This document shows, one piece after another, positions 36,859-45,655 of a stretch of 64,000 nucleotides of DNA. A model generated the notes under the pieces. The model had not been told where the DNA came from. It was given only the letters and a program-made list of their open reading frames with translations, and made no database searches. Origin of the DNA: Anaerotardibacter muris (GTDB lineage: Bacteria > Actinomycetota > Coriobacteriia > Coriobacteriales > Eggerthellaceae). Within the stretch, counting starts at the first letter, position 1, and every line of letters starts with the position of its first letter. Position numbers and translations under genes: made by a program. The stretch lies in the NCBI RefSeq assembly GCF_943192915.1, contig NZ_CALPCD010000003.1, forward strand, positions 124,001-188,000, written 5' to 3'.

Positions 36859-37803
36859 TCATCGCGGAGCGCGCCAAACTATCTTGCGCACATCATGCAG
36901 TGCATCGAGATTCGCATAGCGTTTAAGCTGTTCAAGGCTCATTGGCTCACGTTCAGGAATGATCCCGCCTAAATACGCCAGGTAACCCAGAATATCTCGC
37001 GGACCCATACCGAGCTGTTCGATCAAATGCTCGAGCGATGCGTCTTCATTGCGTTTCGAAAGCTTGCGGCCCTCTTCATCAACGAAGAGAGGAACGTGAC
37101 CGTATTCAGGTGTTCCAAATCCTAAGAGCCGCTGCAGGTATATCTGTTTGGGAGTCGAGGTGAGCAGATCAACGCCACGGACCACAGATGTTACCCCCGT
37201 TGCCGCATCATCTACTACCACTGCGAGCTGATATGCGAACACCCCATCACTGCGACGCACGATGAAGTCTCCCGCACAACAAGGCAGATCATAATCCCGC
37301 TCCCCCTGGAAGCGATCATCAAAAGAAATAACGCCTGCATCCTTAACATCGAGACGTAAAGCAGGATCGCGCGTGAGCGCTCGCTCCGCACGTTCGGAGG
37401 CACTCAGATGTTTACAGGTATTCTGATAGATGAATTCCTCGCCTCTGTGTGGCGCACGGGCGCTGTGAAGGTCTGCGCGCGAACAGAAACATGGGTAGAC
37501 CAACCCCTGATCCTCAAGCGATCCGAGTGCTGCCGCATATGCCTGTTGGCGCTGTGCGGCGCTCTGATAGAGCACCTCCCCTACCCATTCGAATCCGAAC
37601 CAGTCCAGATCGCGCATCACTGCATCCACGAATCGCTGCTTGGACCGATCGGGATCAAGATCCTCGATGCGCAAGATCATCTTGTCAGCCACCAAAGCAG
37701 CGATCATGCTCGAGAAGATATTTCCCACATGAAAACGTCCTGACGGGCTGGGCGCAAAGCGGCCGACCAGTACAGGACGTTCATTGTTCGATCCAGAGCT
37801 CAT
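36859..37803 (-). CDS. gluQ: Glutamyl-Q tRNA(Asp) synthetase
   Basis: A class I synthetase fragment lacking an anticodon-binding domain, 314 aa, that attaches Glu to queuosine of tRNA-Asp. FAPSPSGRFHVGN carries the HIGH-like motif; KLSKRNEDAS is the KMSKS-like motif; CFCSRAD provides zinc ligands. The short length separates it from full GltX. It follows paaK by 27 bases at the 3' end of the ior run. Confidence 0.93.
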   Translation of the reverse strand: MSSGSNNERPVLVGRFAPSPSGRFHVGNIFSSMIAALVADKMILRIEDLDPDRSKQRFVDAVMRDLDWFGFEWVGEVLYQSAAQRQQAYAAALGSLEDQGLVYPCFCSRADLHSARAPHRGEEFIYQNTCKHLSASERAERALTRDPALRLDVKDAGVISFDDRFQGERDYDLPCCAGDFIVRRSDGVFAYQLAVVVDDAATGVTSVVRGVDLLTSTPKQIYLQRLLGFGTPEYGHVPLFVDEEGRKLSKRNEDASLEHLIEQLGMGPRDILGYLAYLGGIIPEREPMSLEQLKRYANLDALHDVRKIVWRAPR

Positions 37804-37830
37804 GATGTTATGCGCATCTGCGCGAAATAG

Positions 37831-39150
37831 CTATTTACGAAGGTCGGTAACGTGCTTGGTCTTACCAAAGCTGCGTTCGATACCACCTGGCTCGATCAAC
37901 TTGACATCAGAGGAAACGAGCATCGAATCCTTGAGCGTTGATTGGATATGCTTGCGGAACTTATCCATCTCTTCAAAAGAATCAGTGAATGCTTCTGGCA
38001 GCAGTTCGACCATGATGGTCATATGATCAAGGCCCGATTCGTTATCCACTTCGATACGATAATGCGGGCTCACGCCTTCGATACCCGCCAGAATGTCTTC
38101 GACCTGGGAAGGAAATACATTCGTACCGCGAATGATGAGCATATCGTCTGTGCGCGTACGCACCTTCTTCATGCGCGCATGAGTGCGGCCACAGGCACAA
38201 GGTTCGGTCGTTACATAGCTCAGGTCGTGCGTGCGATAACGGAGCACTGGAAACGCCTGCTTATCGAGCGGGGTGAGCACCAGTTCGCCAGGTACACCCT
38301 CTGGCAGCGGCTCGCCCGTTTCAGGGTCGACGATCTCCCACAAGAAGTGATCTTCTGCGATATGCTGCATATCGCGTGAAGCCAAGCATTCACCTGAAAC
38401 ACCAGGACCCATCACTTCGGTAAGGCCATAGTTATCGGTACAGGTGATATGCATACGGCTCTCAAGCTCTTCCTTCAGCGCAGGCGGACACGGCTCACCG
38501 CCGAACAGACCCACGCGCAAGCTAGAGTTCTCCCAGTCAAAGCCGTGCTTTTCGCCATATTCGCACATATGCATGGCATAAGACGGTGTCGCGATCAACA
38601 CCGTTGTCTGATAATCGTTGATCATCATCAGGTGACGCTCCGTATTGCCTGATCCCGCTGGCACCACCATGCAACCCAGATGCTCGCAGCCATAGTGCAA
38701 GCCAAAGCCACCCGTGAACATGCCATAACCAAAGGCCATCTGCACGCGGTCAGACGGAACAACGCCCGCCATCTGAGCTAAGCGCGCGATACAGTCGCGC
38801 CAAACATCAAGGTCATGCTCGTTATAACCAACAACGATCGGCTTTCCCGTAGTACCAGATGAAGCATGAAGGCGCACCACATCGTCCATAGGGATCGCAA
38901 AGAGCCCAAAAGGATAAGTATCGCGCAACACCGACTTGTCAGTAAAGGGCAGCTTGCGAATATCATCGAGCGTCTGGATATCGCCAGGCACCACGCCCAT
39001 TTCGTCCATCTTCTCGCGATACCACGGTACGCGTTCGTAGGTCCACGCAACCTGATCCTTCAGCTTGCGAAGCTGCAACGCACGGATCTCATCGCGAGAC
39101 ATGGTCTCGATCTCGGGTTGGTACATCGGGGTCTTTATAGCATCGTTCAT
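37831..39150 (-). CDS. paaK: Phenylacetate-CoA ligase family protein (first copy)
   Basis: AMP-forming acyl-CoA ligase, 439 aa. The signatures are LHASSGTTGKPIVVGY, 'YGYGMFTGGFGLHYG', 'CTDNYGLTEVMGPG' and 'RTDDMLIIRGTNVFPSQVE'. It lies just after an ACT protein and iorB. The physiological substrate is probably an aryl acetate linked to IOR. A second copy lies at 44289-45596 with its own ACT partner. Confidence 0.93.
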   Translation of the reverse strand: MNDAIKTPMYQPEIETMSRDEIRALQLRKLKDQVAWTYERVPWYREKMDEMGVVPGDIQTLDDIRKLPFTDKSVLRDTYPFGLFAIPMDDVVRLHASSGTTGKPIVVGYNEHDLDVWRDCIARLAQMAGVVPSDRVQMAFGYGMFTGGFGLHYGCEHLGCMVVPAGSGNTERHLMMINDYQTTVLIATPSYAMHMCEYGEKHGFDWENSSLRVGLFGGEPCPPALKEELESRMHITCTDNYGLTEVMGPGVSGECLASRDMQHIAEDHFLWEIVDPETGEPLPEGVPGELVLTPLDKQAFPVLRYRTHDLSYVTTEPCACGRTHARMKKVRTRTDDMLIIRGTNVFPSQVEDILAGIEGVSPHYRIEVDNESGLDHMTIMVELLPEAFTDSFEEMDKFRKHIQSTLKDSMLVSSDVKLIEPGGIERSFGKTKHVTDLRK

Positions 39151-39177
39151 GAGTTCACGATTCCTTCGATACGGATC

Positions 39178-39591
39178 CTAAGAAGAGAAGTCGACCTGAG
39201 AGACCAGTTCGACAGGCTGATTGACAAGGGCAGATTCCGCTTTCACAACATCGTCCACACCTATCGCGATATACGTGGATATGAGCGAATAGCTATACTT
39301 CACGTTCATGTCCTGTTTTGCGATAACATCGAAGACGCGCGCTAGCTCGCCAGGAACGTCCATGAGCTTCAAGCACAGCACATCGGTCTGCTTGACCGCT
39401 GCGCCCATGCCTTCGAGCACGGTAAAAGCCCGTTCAGGCTTGTCCACCACGAAGCGCGCGATGCCGTAATCTCCCGTATCAGAGAGCGCATAGCCTTTCA
39501 CGCTGATGTCATTCTCTACGAACGCATCTAAGATGCGCTTCAAGTGCCCGACTTTGCTCTCGATGAAAACACTCAGTTGCTGAACAGCCAT
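39178..39591 (-). CDS. ACT domain protein (tandem ACT), first copy
   Basis: 137 aa with two ACT-like halves (LSVFIESKVGHLKRILDAFVENDISV and 'KLMDVPGELARVFDVIAKQDMNV'). ACT domains bind amino acids; a free-standing pair beside iorAB and paaK suggests sensing of aromatic amino acids or related acids. Starts three bases after iorB ends and ends 27 bases before paaK. Confidence 0.88.
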   Translation of the reverse strand: MAVQQLSVFIESKVGHLKRILDAFVENDISVKGYALSDTGDYGIARFVVDKPERAFTVLEGMGAAVKQTDVLCLKLMDVPGELARVFDVIAKQDMNVKYSYSLISTYIAIGVDDVVKAESALVNQPVELVSQVDFSS

Positions 39592-39594
39592 GTT

Positions 39595-40182
39595 CTACTC
39601 TCCTTGCGCATATGCTACACCCAGGCGGAATGCCTCGATGTTGATATCGATGGTCTTGGGAGGCACGTTCTCACGGATGACGTCTTCCCAGATCTTGAAT
39701 TCGAATGGCAGGCTTGGGGCAAGCGCTCCTAGCAATACCACATTCGCACATTTCGCGGTGCCCGCTTCACGGGCGAGCGCGCCAGCTGGGATGAGAGTAG
39801 CCCCCATCTCCACCAAGCGCTCGCGCGCATGAGCTGGCATCGACGCCTTGCCTGTAAGAACGGGCAGCGGCTTGATCTCTTCGTCATTCACCACCAGCAC
39901 ACCATCTTCCGCAAGGAAAGCCAGATTGCGCAGTGCTTCTGTTATCTCGAAAGATACGATGTTGTTCGCACAGCCTTCATCGCAGACCATGGTGGATACT
40001 TTGTCTCCGAACCGAACCACTGTGGTGACCGCGCCACCTCGCTGAGCCATACCGTGGATCTCGGAGACCTTGCAGCATTTGCCAGCAGCGCTCGCAACAC
40101 GCGCGAGCAGATCGGCTGCCGTGATGGTGCCCTGTCCGCCAACACCACAGAGAAGGATGGTATAGGTTTGAGATTCTGACAT
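39595..40182 (-). CDS. iorB: Indolepyruvate ferredoxin oxidoreductase, beta subunit
   Basis: Gamma-type domain subunit of IOR, about 195 aa, opening with ILLCGVGGQGTITAADLLARVA and 'EIHGMAQRGGAVTTVVRFG', typical of IorB. Together with IorA it oxidises aryl-pyruvates to aryl-acetyl-CoA while reducing ferredoxin. AGGGGGAA spacing favours ATG 40182 over the ATG two codons earlier. Gap to iorA is 11 bases. Confidence 0.94.
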   Translation of the reverse strand: MSESQTYTILLCGVGGQGTITAADLLARVASAAGKCCKVSEIHGMAQRGGAVTTVVRFGDKVSTMVCDEGCANNIVSFEITEALRNLAFLAEDGVLVVNDEEIKPLPVLTGKASMPAHARERLVEMGATLIPAGALAREAGTAKCANVVLLGALAPSLPFEFKIWEDVIRENVPPKTIDINIEAFRLGVAYAQGE

Positions 40183-40193
40183 GAACATTCCCC

Positions 40194-41921
40194 CTATGCC
40201 TGCTCAATAGCGCCGAAAGCGCAGTACTGTTCACACTGCCCGCAGCCATTGCACAGCTCGGGATCGATAGAAGTGAAACCACTTTCGCGATCGGTCGAGA
40301 TGGCAGGGCAACCAAGCGATACGCATACACCGCATGCACGACATTTCTCATTCACGAAATATGTTGGCTCCTTTTCCTTGCTCAGCAATACGCATGGTGA
40401 CTGGAAGATGATCACATCAAGCTCATCGCGGCTGACCGCTTCTTTGAGCGTAGCGCGCACTGCTTTCATATCAAGCGGATCGACCACGCTCACATGATCG
40501 ACACCAAGCGCTTCAAGGATCGCAGGCAGGTTCAACTCAGTGCTCTCTCGATCCTGCAAGGTGATCCCGTTGAAGGGGTTACCCTGCTGGCCGGTCATAG
40601 CGGTGGTGCGATTATCGAGGATGCAGATCGTGCCAGCACCACGGTTGTAGACCGTATTCACCAAGCTCGAAAGACCCGAATGCGCGAAGGTCGAATCGCC
40701 GATGACTCCCACAACAGGACGATGTTCGCTGCCCGCGAGCGCCAACTCGAAACCGTGTGCCATAGAGACTGATGCACCCATATCGAGCGTCGTATCCATG
40801 GCTGATAACGGCGGCAGAGCCCCCAGGGTATAGCAACCGATATCGCCAGTAACGATAGCTTTCAAACGAGCAAGCTCCTTGAAGACCAAGCGATGTGGGC
40901 AGCCCGGGCACAGCGCTGGTGGACGACCAGGAACATCTTGAGGAGTGTCACGATGAGGCGGCAGTGGTCTTCCTAAAGAGCGCAAGATGTCTTCAGGATG
41001 CACTTCCCCATCAGGTGGCAATGGCACCACGAATTCGTCCAGCGCCACACCACAAGCACGCACTGCGTCAGAAAGATAAGTCGAAGCTTCTTCGACGACG
41101 TAGACCTTGTCCACGCTTTGAGCGAAATCGCGCAAAGCTTGCGCAGGCAAGGGCCAGGTAACACCAAGCTTGAACACTGAAACATCAGGGCAAGCTTCTT
41201 TGATATGCTCATATACCGCACCCGCGCAGATGATACCGATAGAGTCATCTCCACGTTCGATACGATTGAACGGGCAAGTCTCTACCCATTGTTTCATCGC
41301 CTCAACACGTTTCACCACCACTTTGCGGCGCGGCTTCGCGAACGCAGGCATCATCACCCATTTCGCGGGATCGGTCTCATAAGGCTTTACAGGAACCGCT
41401 TCGCGCTGGCCAACTTCAACAGGAGTCTTCGTATGCGAGATGCGCACGGTCGAGCGGATCATGAACGGAACATCGAACTCTTCGGAAAGACCGTAAGCGG
41501 CTTTCGCAAGATCATAGGCTTCCTGAGAGTCGCTCGGTTCAAGGATGGGCACGAGCGAAGCCATGGCGTAGTAGCGGCTATCCTGCTCGTTCTGAGAGGA
41601 GAACATCCCTGGATCATCAGCTGCGAGCAACAGCAGGCCACCATTCACGCCCGTATAAGAAGCCGTGAAGAGCGGGTCTGCACATACGTTCACGCCCACA
41701 TGCTTCATGGTCACAAGAACACGTGCGCCCGCTGCCGAAGCGCCCATGGCAACCTCGAGCGCGACCTTCTCATTCGGGCACCATTCAGCATACACATCAG
41801 GAAGCGTTGCGAAGGTCTCCATGGTCTCGGTCGAAGGCGTGCCCGGATAAGCCGTACCGATGTGGCAGCCTGCTTCCCAGGCGCCACGCGCGATAGCTTC
41901 ATTACCCGATAAGAATTCCAT
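40194..41921 (-). CDS. iorA: Indolepyruvate ferredoxin oxidoreductase, alpha subunit
   Basis: 575-aa TPP-dependent catalytic subunit. An N-terminal pyrimidine domain (GNEAIARGAWEAGCHIGTAYPGTPSTE), the TPP motif GDSTFAHSGLSSLVNTVYN, and two C-terminal [4Fe-4S] sites (CRACGVCVSLGCP and CNGCGQCEQYCAFG) are present. It oxidises indole-, phenyl- or hydroxyphenyl-pyruvate derived from aromatic amino acids. Confidence 0.96.
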   Translation of the reverse strand: MEFLSGNEAIARGAWEAGCHIGTAYPGTPSTETMETFATLPDVYAEWCPNEKVALEVAMGASAAGARVLVTMKHVGVNVCADPLFTASYTGVNGGLLLLAADDPGMFSSQNEQDSRYYAMASLVPILEPSDSQEAYDLAKAAYGLSEEFDVPFMIRSTVRISHTKTPVEVGQREAVPVKPYETDPAKWVMMPAFAKPRRKVVVKRVEAMKQWVETCPFNRIERGDDSIGIICAGAVYEHIKEACPDVSVFKLGVTWPLPAQALRDFAQSVDKVYVVEEASTYLSDAVRACGVALDEFVVPLPPDGEVHPEDILRSLGRPLPPHRDTPQDVPGRPPALCPGCPHRLVFKELARLKAIVTGDIGCYTLGALPPLSAMDTTLDMGASVSMAHGFELALAGSEHRPVVGVIGDSTFAHSGLSSLVNTVYNRGAGTICILDNRTTAMTGQQGNPFNGITLQDRESTELNLPAILEALGVDHVSVVDPLDMKAVRATLKEAVSRDELDVIIFQSPCVLLSKEKEPTYFVNEKCRACGVCVSLGCPAISTDRESGFTSIDPELCNGCGQCEQYCAFGAIEQA

Positions 41922-41993
41922 ATTCTATCCTTTGATCGATATGACGCAGCGGACCATGCAGCCCGCTCACTAGGTCGACGAATGGCATTGCCA

Positions 41994-42425
41994 TCATTCA
42001 GAGAAGCGAATGACGAAACAACCGATCTGCAGCAGATCTCCACTATGGAGGACCGCCTGTTTGACTGGCTGGTTATTGACCCAAACCCCATTGAACGAAT
42101 CGCAGTCGTTGATCACCCACTCGCCATTGATCTTGGCAAGTTCTGCATGCACACGCGAGACGGTCATATCGTTGAGCATGACGCCGCACTTAGGAGAGCG
42201 ACCCAGCTGCACTAGATCAGAATCGAGCTTGAAGACCAAACCCTCCTGCTTGCCATAGCACATGGTCAAAGTAGCCACTGAAGCATCTTCAGCAGCAGGC
42301 TTCGCCTCTTCAGGATCGACGGTTATCGCGGCGAACTGTTGGGTGGCCTCTTGGAAGTGGTATCCGCAAGCCGAACAGGTATCTCCATCATTGTTCGCTT
42401 CGTTCATGCAAATTGGACATTTCAT
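41994..42425 (-). CDS. Zinc-ribbon plus FHA domain protein
   Basis: 143 aa. The N-terminus has a CPICMNE ... CSACGYHF zinc ribbon, and the second half is a forkhead-associated domain (LGRSPKCGVMLNDMTVSRVHAEL, 'WVINDCDSFNGVWVNNQPV'). FHA binds phosphothreonine, so it is a likely target or reader of a Ser/Thr kinase. It sits between dac and iorA. Confidence 0.9.
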   Translation of the reverse strand: MKCPICMNEANNDGDTCSACGYHFQEATQQFAAITVDPEEAKPAAEDASVATLTMCYGKQEGLVFKLDSDLVQLGRSPKCGVMLNDMTVSRVHAELAKINGEWVINDCDSFNGVWVNNQPVKQAVLHSGDLLQIGCFVIRFSE

Positions 42426-42452
42426 GATCTATCCTCTTACTTCATCGACTCT

Positions 42453-43853
42453 CTATCGAGCTGCATCTGCACCATAGATGATGGGCATCGTGGCGACCAC
42501 TTCACTAGCAGCCTCCGATGCTCCTCCCGTGAGCCTGCTCCACCAAATGCCGATACCTTCGAAGAAATTCGGACCCGCACAGTCTTCAGCAGCCACCAGA
42601 TCCATCGTCTTGATGATCTCGTTGTTCTGATAGAAGTTTACCGTACCGACCTTGTCTCCCACGCGCACGCTCGAGGTAACGTCATCAAAAATGACCTCTT
42701 GGCTCACATTTCCCTCATATCGGAACACTTCTACGGTCTCTTCAGGGTTCGCAAGCGTTGCGCGGAAGGTGGTATCGGTCCATCCTTTGTGGCTCACATG
42801 CGCCACCACAGGCGCTTCTACCTGGTTGCCATTGAGCATGCACGTTACCACTTCATCAGAGGTGACGAGCGGCACATCGACCGTGTTGTTATAGACCCAA
42901 TCCCAGAGCGCTTGGCAGTCAGCAAAACGCTGTGATTCGGTCGTAGAATCGAGCACGATCGCATAGAGCGTCACGCCATCGCGTTCGCATGCGCCCGCAA
43001 AGCACTCCCCCGCCATCTCGGTGAAACCAGTCTTGATGCCACAGGCTCCTTCATAGTTTCCCAGCAGCACATCGGTCGATTCAAGTTCGATGTCGATCCA
43101 CTCACCATCGCGCTGAACAGGGATCTTGGTCTTGGCTGTAGCGACGGTCTGACGGAACAGTTCGTTTTCCATGGCGGCACGCGACATGGTCGATACATTC
43201 TGCGCACTGCAATGCATATCCCCTGAATATTGATCATAGTCAAGTCCGTGCGGATTGCTGAAACGCGCGTCGTTCATGCCAAGGCTGAGCGCTTTCTTGT
43301 TCATGGCGTAGACGAATGCATCGTAACCATTTTGCGGCATCTCGTCTTCAGGGATGCTCGCATCGCGTTGGAGCTCTTCGAGGATGCGTCCACCCAGCGA
43401 TTCCGCAATAGCTTGAGCAGCATCATTTCCCGAGCAGATCATCATCGCTTTGATAGCAGACTCGAGCGAAAGCTTGTCGCCCGCCTTGAGCATAGCGGAT
43501 GATTCACCGATCGAAGCAGCTGCCTGGCTCACCTCTATCTCAGTCTGCGAAGGGTCTCCTCCGTATTCGAGCGCGACCACGGCGGTCATGATCTTCGTAA
43601 TGGAAGCGATGTGAACCTGCTCGTAGGGGTTTCGCGCGAAATAAGTAGTGCCATCGCTCGAGATAAGGTAGGCATATTCGGCAGCGATATTCGGTGCCTG
43701 AGAAGCTGTGAATCCTTGGGCTTCGATGGTCTGACCGAGCACTACGTCAGAATTGCGCACCTCAGCTTGCGCCGCAGCAGGCAGCACGCATAGGCTCACG
43801 ATAAACGCAAATACGCAAGCAAGGATGCCTGCGTATCGTGCGCGTGTATTCAT
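42453..43853 (-). CDS. D-alanyl-D-alanine carboxypeptidase (penicillin-binding)
   Basis: About 466 aa, secreted: a signal peptide (MNTRARYAGILACVFAFIVSL, ending AAAQA) is followed by the S11 peptidase motifs SITK, SGN and KTGFTEMAG, in the usual order. It trims the peptide stem of peptidoglycan. The start at ATG 43853 gives a proper signal peptide; an earlier start lies in the ACT gene. It is co-directional with the ACT and FHA genes. Confidence 0.93.
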   Translation of the reverse strand: MNTRARYAGILACVFAFIVSLCVLPAAAQAEVRNSDVVLGQTIEAQGFTASQAPNIAAEYAYLISSDGTTYFARNPYEQVHIASITKIMTAVVALEYGGDPSQTEIEVSQAAASIGESSAMLKAGDKLSLESAIKAMMICSGNDAAQAIAESLGGRILEELQRDASIPEDEMPQNGYDAFVYAMNKKALSLGMNDARFSNPHGLDYDQYSGDMHCSAQNVSTMSRAAMENELFRQTVATAKTKIPVQRDGEWIDIELESTDVLLGNYEGACGIKTGFTEMAGECFAGACERDGVTLYAIVLDSTTESQRFADCQALWDWVYNNTVDVPLVTSDEVVTCMLNGNQVEAPVVAHVSHKGWTDTTFRATLANPEETVEVFRYEGNVSQEVIFDDVTSSVRVGDKVGTVNFYQNNEIIKTMDLVAAEDCAGPNFFEGIGIWWSRLTGGASEAASEVVATMPIIYGADAAR

Positions 43854-43866
43854 GGGATGTTCTCGA

Positions 43867-44289
43867 CTAGTCAACAAGGTACACATCTTCTGGTTTGCAA
43901 ACCTCGAATCCTTCAGCTGCAAGCTTCACATCAAGAGCAGGATCGTTGACCTTTAGGATATCGATAGCGTGATCGCCCACGATGAAGCAGTGAGCGTATT
44001 CCACGTTCACATCTTTACTATCGAGATAGTCGAAGAGCTTAGAAAGCGCGCCGGGGACGTTATCGACCTTCACCGCGACCACATCGACCAAACGAGCCTG
44101 GTAGCCTTCATCTTTCAAGATCTTGCAAGCTTTCTCTGGCGTATCGCAGAAGATGCGCAAGATACCGAAATCCTTAGTATCGGCCAGGAACATCGCTTGC
44201 ATATTGATATCTGCACTGGCAATAGTACGCACTGCAGAGGCTAGATGGCCTTCACGATTCTCAAGGAATACCGTCAATTGGGAAATCAT
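43867..44289 (-). CDS. ACT domain protein (tandem ACT), second copy
   Basis: 140 aa with two ACT halves (LTVFLENREGHLASAVRTIASADINM and 'AVKVDNVPGALSKLFDYLDSKDVNV'). Paired with the second paaK as the first ACT gene is paired with the first paaK. Its ATG overlaps the paaK stop by one base (TAATG), so the two are translationally coupled. Confidence 0.88.
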   Translation of the reverse strand: MISQLTVFLENREGHLASAVRTIASADINMQAMFLADTKDFGILRIFCDTPEKACKILKDEGYQARLVDVVAVKVDNVPGALSKLFDYLDSKDVNVEYAHCFIVGDHAIDILKVNDPALDVKLAAEGFEVCKPEDVYLVD

Positions 44290-45596
44290 TATTTCAGCCC
44301 TTCTCTTAGGTCGATGATACGCTTCGCCTTACCTTCGGATCGCTCGATGGTCTTCGGTTCAACGATCTTGACATCAACTGCGATCTGCAGGTTATCCTTC
44401 AGTGCCTTCTCAAGATCCTTCTTCAGCTGCTGCAAACGTGCTACCTCATCGAAGGGGAAATCGGGCACGGTCTCCACCTGCAGTTCAACATGGTCGAGCG
44501 CGCCACGAGTAGTAAGGATGAGCTGGTACTGCGAAACGATCTCGGGGAAAGAAACGATCTCTTCTTCGATCTGGGACGGGAACACATTCACGCCACGCAA
44601 GATCATCATGTCATCGGTACGACCAGTGATACGGTCCATACGTCGGAAGGTACGACCGCATTCGCACTGACCCGTGATGATGCGCGAGATATCGCGCGTA
44701 CGATAACGGATGAGCGGCGAACATTCTTTGGAAAGCGTGGTGAAGACCACTTCGCCCCATTGGCCATCTGGAACTGGCTCGAGCGTTTGCGGATCGACGA
44801 CCTCGATGATGAAATGATCCTCGCATACATGCAGACCATCCTGCATCTGGCATTCGCACGCAACACCAGGACCCATGACCTCGGATAGACCATAGATATC
44901 GAACACCTGGATGCCCAGCTTGTCCTGGATCTCGGAACGCATGGCTTCTGAGCAAGGTTCTGCGCCTAAGATGCCTGCGTGGATATGGAAGTCCTTAGCA
45001 GGATCGAATCCTTCTTCGATGGCAACATCGGCGATATTGAGCGCATAGGAAGGGGTACAAGCGAGCACATCGACCTTGAAATCGTGCATCAGTCGCACCT
45101 GACGCTTAGTGTTACCGCTCGACATAGGAAGAACGGTAAGACCACCCCTTTCTCCACCCTGATGGGCGCCCAGACCACCCGTGAACAGGCCATAACCATA
45201 AGCCACCTGAACGATAGCATCTGGGCCGCAATCGGCAGCATAGAGGAAGCGTGCGAAGCAGTCGCCCCACACCTCCAGGTCCTTAGCGGTATAACCGACC
45301 ACCGTTGCGGTGCCCGTGGTTCCCGATGAGCAGTGGATACGCGCAACTTCGGATTGCGGCACTGCGAACATCTTGAACGGATAAGCATCACGAAGGTCTT
45401 GCTTGGTGGTGAACGGCAGCTTCACAAGATCGCTCAAGCTCTTGATGTCTTCTGGCTTCACGCCTGCTTTGTCGAAGGCTTCTTTGTAGAATGGGATGCG
45501 TTCATAGACGTATCCCACAAGATGCTGCAAACGATCCAACTGAAGCTGATCGAGCTCCTCGCGCGGCATCGTTTCTAATTCAGGCTGATAGAACAC
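44289..45596 (-). CDS. paaK: Phenylacetate-CoA ligase family protein (second copy)
   Basis: 435 aa with HCSSGTTGTATVVGY, 'YGYGLFTGGLGAHQG', 'FDIYGLSEVMGPG' and 'RTDDMMILRGVNVFPSQIEEE'. Clearly paralogous to 37831-39150 but diverged throughout. It starts the run that continues through ACT, dac, FHA, iorA and iorB. Members of this family next to ior genes are thought to act on aryl acetates. Confidence 0.93.
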   Translation of the reverse strand: MFYQPELETMPREELDQLQLDRLQHLVGYVYERIPFYKEAFDKAGVKPEDIKSLSDLVKLPFTTKQDLRDAYPFKMFAVPQSEVARIHCSSGTTGTATVVGYTAKDLEVWGDCFARFLYAADCGPDAIVQVAYGYGLFTGGLGAHQGGERGGLTVLPMSSGNTKRQVRLMHDFKVDVLACTPSYALNIADVAIEEGFDPAKDFHIHAGILGAEPCSEAMRSEIQDKLGIQVFDIYGLSEVMGPGVACECQMQDGLHVCEDHFIIEVVDPQTLEPVPDGQWGEVVFTTLSKECSPLIRYRTRDISRIITGQCECGRTFRRMDRITGRTDDMMILRGVNVFPSQIEEEIVSFPEIVSQYQLILTTRGALDHVELQVETVPDFPFDEVARLQQLKKDLEKALKDNLQIAVDVKIVEPKTIERSEGKAKRIIDLREGLK

Positions 45597-45619
45597 GCGT
45601 TTCTTCCTCTCCCCTTGGC

Positions 45620-45639
45620 GACATGCACCATAGCATGTC
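45620..45639. promoter_or_regulatory. Inverted repeat upstream of paaK (possible operator)
   Basis: GACATGC (45620-45626), six-base spacer, GCATGTC (45633-45639), 23 bases before the paaK start on the minus strand. No T run on the minus strand, so it is not a terminator for the VanW gene; an operator is possible. Confidence 0.35.
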
Positions 45640-45655
45640 TTTGATACGTATGGCC

